Positions 23,353 through 32,074 of a stretch of DNA of 64,000 bases are shown here, in pieces; the first letter of the stretch is position 1; each line of letters begins with the position of its first letter. This DNA comes from Cognatishimia sp. MH4019 (GTDB lineage: Bacteria > Pseudomonadota > Alphaproteobacteria > Rhodobacterales > Rhodobacteraceae). Location of the stretch: contig NZ_JAHTBL010000002.1 of the NCBI RefSeq assembly GCF_020177595.1, positions 186,001 to 250,000 on the forward strand, read 5' to 3'. A model generated the notes under the pieces. That model was not told the origin of the DNA. It was given only the letters and a program-made list of their open reading frames with translations, and made no database searches. The translations under genes and the position numbers were made by a program.

Positions 23353-26300
23353 ATGCACCTGCTGGCCGCCACGCCCGGTGCGATTGACGACGGATCGGAA
23401 CCGGTTGATCTGGGGCAGACGCCTGCGGATGTGGTGGTCATTTCGGCCGCCGATACCGAGTTGGCAGCGCTGTCGGAGGCACGCTCCGAGATGGGGGATG
23501 CGCCATCGTTGCGGTTGGCCTCAATGATGCATTTGCAGCACCCGATGTCGGTCGATCTGCATATCGAGGCGTGTGCGGTAAAATCCCGATTGGTGATTGT
23601 GCGCGCTTTGGGTGGCGCGGGCTATTGGCGCTACGGGGTCGAACAATACGCGGCGCATTTGCATGAGGCGGGCGTACCGCTGGCGTTGCTGCCGGGGGAC
23701 GATAAGCCGGACCCTGAGTTGCGCGAGCTTTCCACCGTATCAAGTGAAGATTACGACGCGCTTTGGGCGTATCTGGTCGAAGGCGGCCCAGAGAACGCCG
23801 CGAACTTCTTGCGCTATGCGAAAGTGATGCTGGACGGGGGGGAGGCTCCGATGGCAGCGTCCCCACTGCTACGCGCGGGCGTCTATTGGCCCGGCGCGGG
23901 CGTTGCCGATATCGCGGCAGCGCAAGAGGCGTGGATCGATGGCGCGCCGGTCGTGCCGCTCGTGTTCTATCGCGCGCTGGTGCAAGGCGCTGGGCTGAAC
24001 CCGGTGAACCGCTTGGTGAAAGCTCTGTTGCGCGAAGGGTTGAACCCGCTGCCGATCTTCGTGGCGTCCTTGAAAGACCCGGTGAGCGTCGCGACGCTGG
24101 AGCGGTTGTTTGAGGCCGCGCCGCCGTCTGTTATCCTGAACTGCACCAGTTTCGCGGTCGGCTCCGCCCATGGCGACGACGGCCCCGCGAACCCGCTGGT
24201 GATGGACGCGGCGCAAGGCGCGCCTGTGTTTCAAGTGGTCTTCTCAGGCTCATCTGAAGCCACTTGGGACGAAGGGCTCACAGGTCTGTCCGCCCGCGAC
24301 ATCGCGATGAACGTAGCCTTGCCCGAGGTCGATGGCCGCGTCCTGACCCGCGCTGTCAGCTTCAAAGGGGAAGCGTTTTTTGACGAGGCGACGGAGTGCC
24401 CGATCGCCACCTACCGCGCGCGCGGCGACCGGATTGCGTTCGTCGCGGCGTTGACGAAACGCTGGGCGGGTTTGCGTGGAAAAGCGGCGGCGGAGCGTAA
24501 AGTCGCGTTGGTTTTGGCGAACTACCCCAACAAGGACGGCCGCCTTGCCAATGGCGTCGGCTTGGACACGCCCGCCGCGACCGTGCACGTTTTGAACCTG
24601 TTGCGCGAGGCGGGATACGGCATCGCGAACGCACCCGCAGACAGAGCCGCGCTGATGGAACAGGTGATGGCTGGGCCGACAAACTGGCTAACGGACCGCG
24701 CGACGAAATCAGGCGGCGTGACGTTGCCTTTGGACGCCTACAAGACCGCCTTCGATGCGCTGCCATGGGACGTCAAATCGCGTATCACCGACCGCTGGGG
24801 CGCACCCGAGGACGATCCGTTTTTTGACGGCACCGGCTTCAAGCTGAGCGTGCTGGACTACGGCAACGCGGTCGTCGGCATCCAGCCCGCGCGCGGCTAT
24901 AATATCGACCCGACAGACACCTATCACTCACCCGATCTGGTCCCGCCGCACAACTATCTGGCCTTCTATATCTGGCTGCGCAAAGCCTATGGCGCGGACG
25001 CGATTGTGCATATGGGCAAGCACGGAAACCTCGAATGGCTGCCCGGAAAATCCGTCGCGTTGTCAGAGACTTGCCTGCCCGAAGCCGTTCTTGGCCCGAT
25101 GCCGCATATCTATCCGTTCATCGTGAACGACCCTGGCGAAGGCACCCAAGCCAAGCGCCGTGCGCAGGCGGTCATTATCGACCACCTGACGCCGCCACTG
25201 ACGCGCGCGGAAAGCTATGGACCGCTACGCGATCTGGAAGCCTTGGTGGACGAATACTACGAGGCGGCGGGCGTGGACCCCCGCCGGATCGACCATCTCC
25301 GCCGCGAAATCCTGTCGCTGTCGGACGTCACCGGACTTGCCGCTGATGTAGGCATGAGCGGCTCGGATGATGAGGCAGATCTGGCCAAGCTGGACGCGTA
25401 CCTCTGCGAGCTGAAAGAGGCGCAAATTCGTGACGGTCTGCATGTGTTCGGACAATCGCCAGAGGGGCGTTTGCAGCGCGATCTGGTGCAAGCGCTGCTG
25501 CGCGTGCCGCGTGGGGATGGGACGGGCGCGGATGCTTCGCTGATGCGCGCTTTGGCGTCGGATTTGGCGTTAGATTTCGACCCGCTGGATTGCGATATGG
25601 CCGCTGTGTGGGACGGCGCGCGGCCTGATATTTTGCAAGACATCAGCACAGACACTTGGCGCTCGAACGGCGATACAGTCGAACGGCTGGAACTGCTCAG
25701 CGCCGCGTTGCTGGATGGGCAAACGGCTCCCGGACCCGCATCAAAAGCTGTTCTGGAACATGCGAAAACCGTGGTGGCACCGACCGTCGCGGCCTGCGGC
25801 GTTGAGGAAGGCAATGGCCTGCTGACCGCGCTTGACGGGCGCTTTGTGGCCCCTGCCCCCAGCGGTGCACCCACGCGCGGGCGGTTGGATGTGCTGCCCA
25901 CTGGACGCAATTTCTACTCGGTCGACAGCCGCGCTGTGCCAACGCCAACGGCATGGGCGTTAGGATGGAAGTCTGCCAATCTGCTAATCGAGAAACACTT
26001 GCAAACCCATGGCGACTGGCCCCGCGCGATGCTGCTGACGGCTTGGGGCACGGCGAACATGCGCACCGGCGGCGATGACATCGCACAGTGCTTGGCGCTG
26101 ATCGGCGTGAAGCCGAAATGGGACAGCGCAAACCGCCGCGTGACGGGATTTGAGGTGCTACCCCAAAGTGTCTTGGGCCGCCCCCGCGTGGACGTAACCC
26201 TCCGCGTCTCGGGCTTTTTCCGCGACGCCTTCCCCCAGCAAATGGCGCTGGTCGATTCCGCAGCGCGCGCTGTGATGGCGATGGACGAACCAGATGACCT

Positions 26301-27066
26301 GAACCCCGCGAAAGCAGCAGGCGGCGCGGCGCACCGCGTGTTCGGAAGCAAACCGGGCGCTTATGGTGCGGGCCTGCAAGCCATGATCGACGAACGGCTT
26401 TGGGCGGATAAAGCGGATCTGGCCGAGGCCTATCTTGAATGGGGCAGTTATGCCTATGGCAAAGATGGCGATGGCACCCACGCGCGCGATGCGTTCGAGA
26501 CGCGGCTAGGTCAGGTCGAAGCGATTGTGCAGAACCAGGACAATCGCGAGCATGATGTGCTCGACAGCGACGACTACTACCAGTTTGAAGGCGGCGCGGC
26601 GGCGGCGGTGACCACCCTGCAAGGGCAGGATCGCCCCATTTACCACAACGATCATTCGCGCCCCGAACGCCCGGTAATCCGCACGTTGGATGACGAAATC
26701 GGGCGCGTTGTGCGGTCGCGCGTCGTGAACCCGAAATGGATCGAAGGCGTCAAACGGCACGGCTATAAAGGCGCGTTCGAAATGGCAGCGACGGTGGATT
26801 ATTTATTCGCGTTCGCGGCCACCACGGGCGCTGTCAAAGGTCACCACTTCGATCTGGTCGAAGAGGCGTTCCTTGCCGATGAAGACACGCGCGACTTCAT
26901 CGAAGAGGCCAACGCCCCTGCCCTGAAAGAAATCGCCGAACGGCTGGCCGAAGCGATTGAGCGTGGGCTTTGGACGCCCCGCTCAAACTCCGCCCGCGCG
27001 CGTATCGCGGCCCTTGCAAAGGGCGCAAAACCAATGGACCCTACGCCTGAGGAGGCCGCAACATGA
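23353..27066 (+). CDS. cobN: cobaltochelatase subunit CobN
   Basis: A 1237-residue CobN, the large subunit of the ATP-dependent CobNST chelatase that inserts cobalt into hydrogenobyrinic acid a,c-diamide in the aerobic route. Diagnostic blocks include IVHMGKHGNLEWLPGKS near residue 555, GNAVVGIQPARGYN near 507, and the C-terminal DYYQFEGG and AVTTLQG region. Full length for the family. It starts immediately after the GNAT stop and overlaps cobO by ATGA. CobS and CobT are not in this window. Confidence 0.95.
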   Translation: MHLLAATPGAIDDGSEPVDLGQTPADVVVISAADTELAALSEARSEMGDAPSLRLASMMHLQHPMSVDLHIEACAVKSRLVIVRALGGAGYWRYGVEQYAAHLHEAGVPLALLPGDDKPDPELRELSTVSSEDYDALWAYLVEGGPENAANFLRYAKVMLDGGEAPMAASPLLRAGVYWPGAGVADIAAAQEAWIDGAPVVPLVFYRALVQGAGLNPVNRLVKALLREGLNPLPIFVASLKDPVSVATLERLFEAAPPSVILNCTSFAVGSAHGDDGPANPLVMDAAQGAPVFQVVFSGSSEATWDEGLTGLSARDIAMNVALPEVDGRVLTRAVSFKGEAFFDEATECPIATYRARGDRIAFVAALTKRWAGLRGKAAAERKVALVLANYPNKDGRLANGVGLDTPAATVHVLNLLREAGYGIANAPADRAALMEQVMAGPTNWLTDRATKSGGVTLPLDAYKTAFDALPWDVKSRITDRWGAPEDDPFFDGTGFKLSVLDYGNAVVGIQPARGYNIDPTDTYHSPDLVPPHNYLAFYIWLRKAYGADAIVHMGKHGNLEWLPGKSVALSETCLPEAVLGPMPHIYPFIVNDPGEGTQAKRRAQAVIIDHLTPPLTRAESYGPLRDLEALVDEYYEAAGVDPRRIDHLRREILSLSDVTGLAADVGMSGSDDEADLAKLDAYLCELKEAQIRDGLHVFGQSPEGRLQRDLVQALLRVPRGDGTGADASLMRALASDLALDFDPLDCDMAAVWDGARPDILQDISTDTWRSNGDTVERLELLSAALLDGQTAPGPASKAVLEHAKTVVAPTVAACGVEEGNGLLTALDGRFVAPAPSGAPTRGRLDVLPTGRNFYSVDSRAVPTPTAWALGWKSANLLIEKHLQTHGDWPRAMLLTAWGTANMRTGGDDIAQCLALIGVKPKWDSANRRVTGFEVLPQSVLGRPRVDVTLRVSGFFRDAFPQQMALVDSAARAVMAMDEPDDLNPAKAAGGAAHRVFGSKPGAYGAGLQAMIDERLWADKADLAEAYLEWGSYAYGKDGDGTHARDAFETRLGQVEAIVQNQDNREHDVLDSDDYYQFEGGAAAAVTTLQGQDRPIYHNDHSRPERPVIRTLDDEIGRVVRSRVVNPKWIEGVKRHGYKGAFEMAATVDYLFAFAATTGAVKGHHFDLVEEAFLADEDTRDFIEEANAPALKEIAERLAEAIERGLWTPRSNSARARIAALAKGAKPMDPTPEEAAT

Positions 27067-27677
27067 CCGATGACGCAGACCTGGAACGCCACTCCATGAA
27101 GATGGCCAAGAAGAAGGCCGCGCGCGATAAAATCATGGCGACGAAGACCGATGAAAAGGGTCTGGTGATCGTGCATACCGGCAAGGGCAAGGGCAAAAGC
27201 TCCGCCGCGTTCGGGATGATTTTCCGCTGCATCGCCCATGATATGAAATGCGCCGTTGTACAGTTCATCAAAGGCGGGATGAGCACGGGTGAGCGTGACT
27301 TGATCTTGGGCAAGTTCGGCGACATCTGCTCGTTCCACACAATGGGCGAAGGCTTTACGTGGGAAACCCAAGACAAAGCGCGCGATACGGAAATGGCACA
27401 AGCCGCATGGGCGAAGGCCAAAGAGCTGATCCGCGACGAAAGCCACAAAATGGTCCTGCTGGACGAGATCAACATCGCGTTGCGCTATGATTATATCGAC
27501 ATCAACGAGGTGGTTGAGTTCCTGGCCACCGAGAAGCCCCACATGACCCATGTCGTCCTGACCGGGCGCAATGCGAAGGACGAGCTGATCGAAATTGCCG
27601 ATCTGGTGACTGAAATGGAGCTGGTCAAGCACCCGTTCCGATCCGGGATCAAAGCGCAGATTGGGGTAGAGTTCTGA
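27063..27677 (+). CDS. cobO: cob(I)yrinic acid a,c-diamide adenosyltransferase
   Basis: A 204-residue CobO/BtuR-type enzyme that moves adenosine from ATP to the reduced corrinoid cobalt. The modified P-loop HTGKGKGKSSAAFG lies near residues 38-51, followed by VQFIKGG, FTWETQD, VLLDEINIALRY and VVLTGRNAKDELI. It overlaps cobN by ATGA and ends the riboswitch-led operon. Confidence 0.95.
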   Translation: MTDDADLERHSMKMAKKKAARDKIMATKTDEKGLVIVHTGKGKGKSSAAFGMIFRCIAHDMKCAVVQFIKGGMSTGERDLILGKFGDICSFHTMGEGFTWETQDKARDTEMAQAAWAKAKELIRDESHKMVLLDEINIALRYDYIDINEVVEFLATEKPHMTHVVLTGRNAKDELIEIADLVTEMELVKHPFRSGIKAQIGVEF

Positions 27678-27682
27678 GTTTG

Positions 27683-27751
27683 ATCTTTGCCTAAATACTC
27701 AAGTCTTCCGCCCGCTATCCTGCGGATCGTTTGAGTATTTTTAACAAAGAT
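27683..27751. terminator. long inverted repeat / bidirectional terminator after cobO
   Basis: Arms ATCTTTG (27683-27689) plus AAATACTCAA (27693-27702) pair with TTGAGTATTT (27731-27740) plus CAAAGAT (27745-27751), around an inner CCGC/GCGG. The right arm ends in a T-run. These arms are a two-sided version of the dispersed 3'-end element. Confidence 0.7.
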
Positions 27752-27835
27752 GAAACCAGAATCAGATCAAAGAGTAATGCGGTACAGGCTGGAGAGCCGA
27801 TGACCGTCAAAGGTGAAACCTTTTGGTTTCTTATA

Positions 27836-27865
27836 CTTCGGGGGAACTACGGGTGTCCCCCGAAG
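27836..27865. terminator. perfect 10-bp hairpin in the cobO-TPP enzyme gap
   Basis: CTTCGGGGGA / TCCCCCGAAG with a 10-base loop. On the plus strand CTTTT follows shortly after. It lies between convergent genes. The decamer TTAACCTTAA follows at 27896-27905, eight bases before the end of the next gene. Confidence 0.5.
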
Positions 27866-27912
27866 GACTTTTCCAGCAGGATCCAGAGACGCGCGTTAAC
27901 CTTAATTGAGCG

Positions 27913-29559
27913 TTAGGAGTTGGTAGCTGCAGCGCGGGTCTGGGTCAGGGTGGCTCCGGTGGAGAGCGCTTCCGGATCGAGGCACAACTCTATCACCGCG
28001 AGCGATTTTGAAGCACGGGCCGTGTCGAGAGCTGCGGGGAAATCAGCCGTTTTGGAAACGGTGAGGCCGGTGCCTCCGTACGACTTTGCGAGGGCCGCGT
28101 AGTCGGGATTGAACAGCTTTGTGCCGCTGACACGGGCCGGATAGGTCTTTTCCTGATGCATGCGAATGGTGCCGTATTGGCCGTTGTTGCAGATGATGAA
28201 AATCACCTTGGCATTGTGCTGTGCAGCGGTCGAGAGCTCGTTCAGGGTCATTTGGAAGCAACCGTCGCCTGCCAGGCAAATCACGTCACGGTCGGGATGT
28301 TCGAGGGCCGCGGACACGGCGGCGGGAACACCATAGCCCATGCTGCCTGAGGTGGGAGCCAATTGGGTCGGGTAGGTTTTGTAGCGGAAATAGCGGTGCA
28401 GGAAGGCCGCGTAATTGCCGGCTCCGTTGGTGAGGATGGCATCGTCGGGCAGCGCGTCGGAAAGATGGGCGATTACCTGCTCCATCTTGACGTTACCGGG
28501 GGTCGCTTTGGGGGTGTTCCACGTCTGATACTCGGCGCGCATCTGCTGGGTCAGATCGGGTGCGATCTGCTTGGCGTTGCTTGCGGCGAGTGCAGCGATC
28601 ATCGCGGGGGCGGGCGCATTGACGGCCAGTGTAGGTGCATAGACGCGACCCAGCTCGTCGGCGTCGGCATGAACATGGATCAGCGTTTTCCCATGGCCTG
28701 CAGGGTCAAGCAGCGTATAGCCTTGGGTCGCGATGTCGCCCAGACGGGTGCCCAGCGCGAGGATGCAGTCAGCGGCTTGCAGGCGCTTTGCGAGGGTCGG
28801 GTTGAGGCCGACATTCAGGTCGCCACAAAAATTCGGATGCCGATTGTCGAGATAATCCTGACGGCGGAATGTGGTGACCACGGGGAGGGCGGCGGTTTCG
28901 GCAAATTGCGCCAATGCCGCGCTGGCAGAGGCCGTCCAAAGCGGACCGCCCACGACAATCAGCGGATTTTTTGCTGTTTTGAGCCTGGACAGGATCGTCT
29001 GAGCAGGCCCTGTCAGATCGGGCAGGGCCGAGGTTGACGGGATCAGATCAGGCACATCCGCCTCTGCGCTCAGCATGTCTTCGGGTAGCGCCAAAACGAC
29101 CGGACCCGGGCGCCCAGATATCGCAACCGAAAACGCGCGGCTGATATATTCGGGCAGACGGGCGGTATCCTCAACCTCAGCCACCCATTTGGCAAGGGGC
29201 GCAAACATGGCGCGATAGTCGACCTCTTGAAAGGCCTCCCGGTCGCGATGCCCCCGCGCGATCTGGCCGACAAACATCACCATCGGCGTGCTGTCCTGGC
29301 GCGCGATATGGATGCCGCTTGAGGCATTCGTCGCCCCCGGGCCACGCGTCACGAACGCGACACCGGGGGTGTTGGTCAGCTTGCCATAGGCCTCTGCCAT
29401 CATCGCGGCACCGCCTTCGTGACGGCAGACGATATTGTCGATCCCGCTGTCGTAAAGCCCGTCGAGAGCGGCCAGAAAGCTCTCTCCCGGAACCGAGAAA
29501 ACACGCCGTACACCCAGAATTTTCAGCTGATCCGCGAGGATCTGTCCACCATGGCGCAT
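27913..29559 (-). CDS. thiamine pyrophosphate-dependent enzyme, acetolactate-synthase-like large subunit
   Basis: A 548-residue three-domain TPP enzyme. The catalytic Glu48 is in CRHEGGAAMMAEAYG, the central FAD/DHS-like domain spans about 190-320, and the TPP motif begins GDGCFQMTLNEL and ends CNN (about 28 residues). It resembles IlvB but has no ilvN small subunit beside it, so it may be a different decarboxylase or ligase (acetolactate synthase, oxalyl-CoA-like or a related orphan). It is transcribed away from the FMN reductase gene. Confidence 0.75.
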   Translation of the reverse strand: MRHGGQILADQLKILGVRRVFSVPGESFLAALDGLYDSGIDNIVCRHEGGAAMMAEAYGKLTNTPGVAFVTRGPGATNASSGIHIARQDSTPMVMFVGQIARGHRDREAFQEVDYRAMFAPLAKWVAEVEDTARLPEYISRAFSVAISGRPGPVVLALPEDMLSAEADVPDLIPSTSALPDLTGPAQTILSRLKTAKNPLIVVGGPLWTASASAALAQFAETAALPVVTTFRRQDYLDNRHPNFCGDLNVGLNPTLAKRLQAADCILALGTRLGDIATQGYTLLDPAGHGKTLIHVHADADELGRVYAPTLAVNAPAPAMIAALAASNAKQIAPDLTQQMRAEYQTWNTPKATPGNVKMEQVIAHLSDALPDDAILTNGAGNYAAFLHRYFRYKTYPTQLAPTSGSMGYGVPAAVSAALEHPDRDVICLAGDGCFQMTLNELSTAAQHNAKVIFIICNNGQYGTIRMHQEKTYPARVSGTKLFNPDYAALAKSYGGTGLTVSKTADFPAALDTARASKSLAVIELCLDPEALSTGATLTQTRAAATNS

Positions 29560-29661
29560 CGGGGCCTCCTGTCCTTTTTTGGCACCTTGGGCGAAACACC
29601 CCTGTACGGCAAGGGGTGCGGTACTAGGTTAGCTGGAAACCGGGATCGAAAAGGATTTGAG

Positions 29662-30195
29662 ATGAATTTGTTGGGTATTTCAGGCTCGTTGCGCGACGAG
29701 GCGACGAACAGGAAGCTGCTGGCCGAGGCGCAAAGGATGTTTGCGCCAGAGAGCTATGTCGAGGCGGATTTGAACCTGCCCCTATACGATGGTGATCTTG
29801 AGGCGGCGGACGGGATCCCCGAGGCGGTCACACGGCTTGCAAGCCAGATCGCGGACGCGGACGCGGTTGTGATTTCGACGCCGGAGTACAACCAGTCCAT
29901 CTCGGGCGTTTTGAAGAACGCGCTGGATTGGGTGAGCCGGGTCGACGGTAACCCCTGGGCCAACAAACCCGTCGCGATCATGTCGGCGGCGGCAGGGCGC
30001 GCTGGGGGCGCGCGGGCGCAATATGCGTTGCGGTTATGCATGCAGCCCTTCCGGCCGCGCATCTTGCAGGGGCCCGAGGTGATGGTCGCAGCAAGCCATA
30101 AGGAATTTGACGATAACGGTCGTCTGCAGGGCGAGATGTATAACAAGCTCTTGCAGGAGTTGATGGACGCCTTGAAGGCCGAAGCCGGGCGCTAG
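29662..30195 (+). CDS. NADPH-dependent FMN reductase family protein
   Basis: A 177-residue flavodoxin-like oxidoreductase. The FMN phosphate loop is GISGSLRDEATNRKLL near residue 5, and the second flavin motif is TPEYNQSISGVLKNALDW near 74-91. ATG at 29662 is preceded by AAGGA. It is probably cytoplasmic and reduces FMN, quinones or azo compounds. The next gene starts 3 bases after its stop. Confidence 0.85.
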   Translation: MNLLGISGSLRDEATNRKLLAEAQRMFAPESYVEADLNLPLYDGDLEAADGIPEAVTRLASQIADADAVVISTPEYNQSISGVLKNALDWVSRVDGNPWANKPVAIMSAAAGRAGGARAQYALRLCMQPFRPRILQGPEVMVAASHKEFDDNGRLQGEMYNKLLQELMDALKAEAGR

Positions 30196-30198
30196 AAC

Positions 30199-30975
30199 GT
30201 GCTGATCCTGCACGATCAGATGGACCCCGCGCGGGCAGAGGCGTTGCGGATCACGCTTGGTCTGCCCACACAGATTGAGGCGAGGGCCGCGCTGCCGCCC
30301 TTCTTTCATCAGGCCTATTTCTGGGATGCCCAACCAGCGGACGCGTTAGGCGCGGACGGGCATCCACGCGTTGGCGGATTGATCCCGGATATGGGATTGC
30401 CGCGCCGGATGTGGGCAGGAGGACGACTTGAGTTTCACGTCCCTCTGCGTTGTGGTTTGGCGGCCGAGAAACGGTCCGAATGCGTGTCGGCGGAGCGGAA
30501 AGAGGGGCGCAGCGGGCCATTGGCGTTGGTCCAATTACGTCATGAGATTTGGCAGGATGGGGCGCTTTGCGTGACCGATCTACAGGATCTGGTCTACCGG
30601 GAAGCCCATGATCCGGCTCAGGCTGCGCGGGTGGCTCCGATCACCGAAGATGCGACACCCGGAGAGGTCTTGCAATTCTCGCCAACGCTTCTCTTTCGCT
30701 ATTCTGCGTTAACCTTTAACGGCCACCGGATTCACTATGATCGGGACTACGCGATGGGGGCAGAAGGCTATGCGGGGCTTGTGTTGCATGGCCCGCTTTT
30801 GGCGCAGCGCTTGATGCTGGCGGCTGCGAAAGCCCTGCCGGACATGTCATGGTTTTCGTTTCGTGCGACCGCACCTTTGATGGATTTTGAGACGGCAGAA
30901 CTGGTTTGGACCGGTGGGTCAGGCTTCCTTCGCGGTCCGGATCAACGGCTGTGTATGGTGGCGGAGGCGGGCTAA
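30199..30975 (+). CDS. MaoC/HTD2-like hot-dog acyl-CoA hydratase (mesaconyl-CoA hydratase-like)
   Basis: A 258-residue double hot-dog protein similar to mesaconyl-C4-CoA or itaconyl-CoA-type hydratases. The N-terminal domain contains GLPRRMWAGGRLEFH. The catalytic domain contains FRYSALTFNGHRIHYDRDYA, where the His and Asp are expected to act, and then GLVLHGPLLAQRLM. The start is GTG at 30199 with a weak SD; ATG at 30220 is possible. The last 4 bases overlap the end of the convergent FAD oxidoreductase gene. The exact substrate is unknown. Confidence 0.75.
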   Translation: MLILHDQMDPARAEALRITLGLPTQIEARAALPPFFHQAYFWDAQPADALGADGHPRVGGLIPDMGLPRRMWAGGRLEFHVPLRCGLAAEKRSECVSAERKEGRSGPLALVQLRHEIWQDGALCVTDLQDLVYREAHDPAQAARVAPITEDATPGEVLQFSPTLLFRYSALTFNGHRIHYDRDYAMGAEGYAGLVLHGPLLAQRLMLAAAKALPDMSWFSFRATAPLMDFETAELVWTGGSGFLRGPDQRLCMVAEAG

Positions 30976-32009
30976 AGGCTTGCCTCTGGCTTGAACGCGT
31001 CGGGGACGGTGTCACGGCCCTCAAGGATCAGATCGGCCATGACCTGCCCCACTTTTGGGGCCATGCCAAAACCGATTTTGAACCCGCCATTGGCGATGAA
31101 CGCGTCGGGGTTCAGAGGGTGCACGCCCAGCATCGGTGCACGGGATTTGGCGCGGGGGCGGACCCCCGCCCAGCGCTCAAGGATTGGGGCGTTTTGCAGG
31201 ACTGGGAACGCCGCCAAGGCGCGGCTTAGAACGTCATCAAGCTGCGCGTCGGTTCCATCAGGGCTGTCGAATTCCCGTTCAGAGGTAGAGCCGATGGCGA
31301 CGGTTCCATCTTGGTGTGGCACAATGTGTAAAGCATCTGCGAACAGTTGAGGAGCAGAGGCTGCATCAAATTGCAACAGAATTGCTTGCCCTTTTACCCC
31401 GTTTCCAGCCGATTTACCCAGTTCTTCTGATATGGCGAGAAGGCCTTGATAGCCCGTCGCTTCGACCAATCTACCTTCCACCGACGCGTCGCCTATGGCG
31501 ATTTCGCCGCCCAGCGCGATTACAGCGTCGGCAAGGGCGCGCGTGGCGCGGCGCGGATGGATGCGCGCGGTGAGCGTGTCGTGGATCAGATGTCCCGTGG
31601 GGCTATGCGGCGCCCAATCGGGGTGAGCGGAGGCAGAGACAACCTGCCAATGGGCCTTGCCCTCCCAAAGCGTCTTGGCACTTTCGGCGCGCGCGTGAGC
31701 CAGCTCCAACGCGCGATCATCAGCGATGGGCTGCAAGCGGCCAGACCTTAGATAGCCCGGCGATTGGCCAGACAATTGGGCCACGCGTGCCCAATGCGCC
31801 TCGGCCAAAATCAGGCTTTCAAATTGAAAGGCTTTCTTGATGTTCCAATTCTCTGGCGTGTGCGGTGCAAGTGCACCGACGATACCGCCACTGGATCCGG
31901 CGGCCACGCCTTCCAGATCAATCACACGGACACGCGCGCCACGCGACGCGCAGGCATAGGCAACCGATAGGCCAAAGATGCCCGCGCCTTTCACTGTGAT
32001 ATCGACCAT
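30972..32009 (-). CDS. FAD-dependent oxidoreductase (DAO family)
   Basis: A 345-residue D-amino-acid-oxidase-like flavoprotein. The Rossmann FAD motif GAGIFGLSVAYACASRG is near residues 8-24, and the C-terminal FAD block is GGFKIGFGMAPKVGQ. It is similar to glycine/sarcosine oxidases and to the C-terminal half of MnmC. It lies head-to-head with mnmD, whose product corresponds to the N-terminal half of MnmC, so it could be the separate partner that removes the carboxymethyl group from tRNA U34; ThiO-type glycine oxidase is the alternative. ATG at 32009 fits the motif; the frame is open to 32318. Confidence 0.75.
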   Translation of the reverse strand: MVDITVKGAGIFGLSVAYACASRGARVRVIDLEGVAAGSSGGIVGALAPHTPENWNIKKAFQFESLILAEAHWARVAQLSGQSPGYLRSGRLQPIADDRALELAHARAESAKTLWEGKAHWQVVSASAHPDWAPHSPTGHLIHDTLTARIHPRRATRALADAVIALGGEIAIGDASVEGRLVEATGYQGLLAISEELGKSAGNGVKGQAILLQFDAASAPQLFADALHIVPHQDGTVAIGSTSEREFDSPDGTDAQLDDVLSRALAAFPVLQNAPILERWAGVRPRAKSRAPMLGVHPLNPDAFIANGGFKIGFGMAPKVGQVMADLILEGRDTVPDAFKPEASL

Positions 32010-32074
32010 TGCCAAGGCCCCTGCCCTTCCCCATTGTCCCGATCTGTTAAGGTTAATCTTTAGGACATCGGCGG
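32010..32074. promoter_or_regulatory. short divergent promoter region with TTAAGGTTAA decamer
   Basis: 65 bases between the FAD oxidoreductase and mnmD starts. It contains TTAAGGTTAA at 32047-32056. AGGA follows and may serve as SD for mnmD. Confidence 0.35.

Noticed and set aside
27731-27916. Open frame of 61 codons in the cobO/TPP-enzyme gap
   Set aside because: It runs through terminator and hairpin repeats, lacks a convincing SD and overlaps the end of the neighbouring gene.
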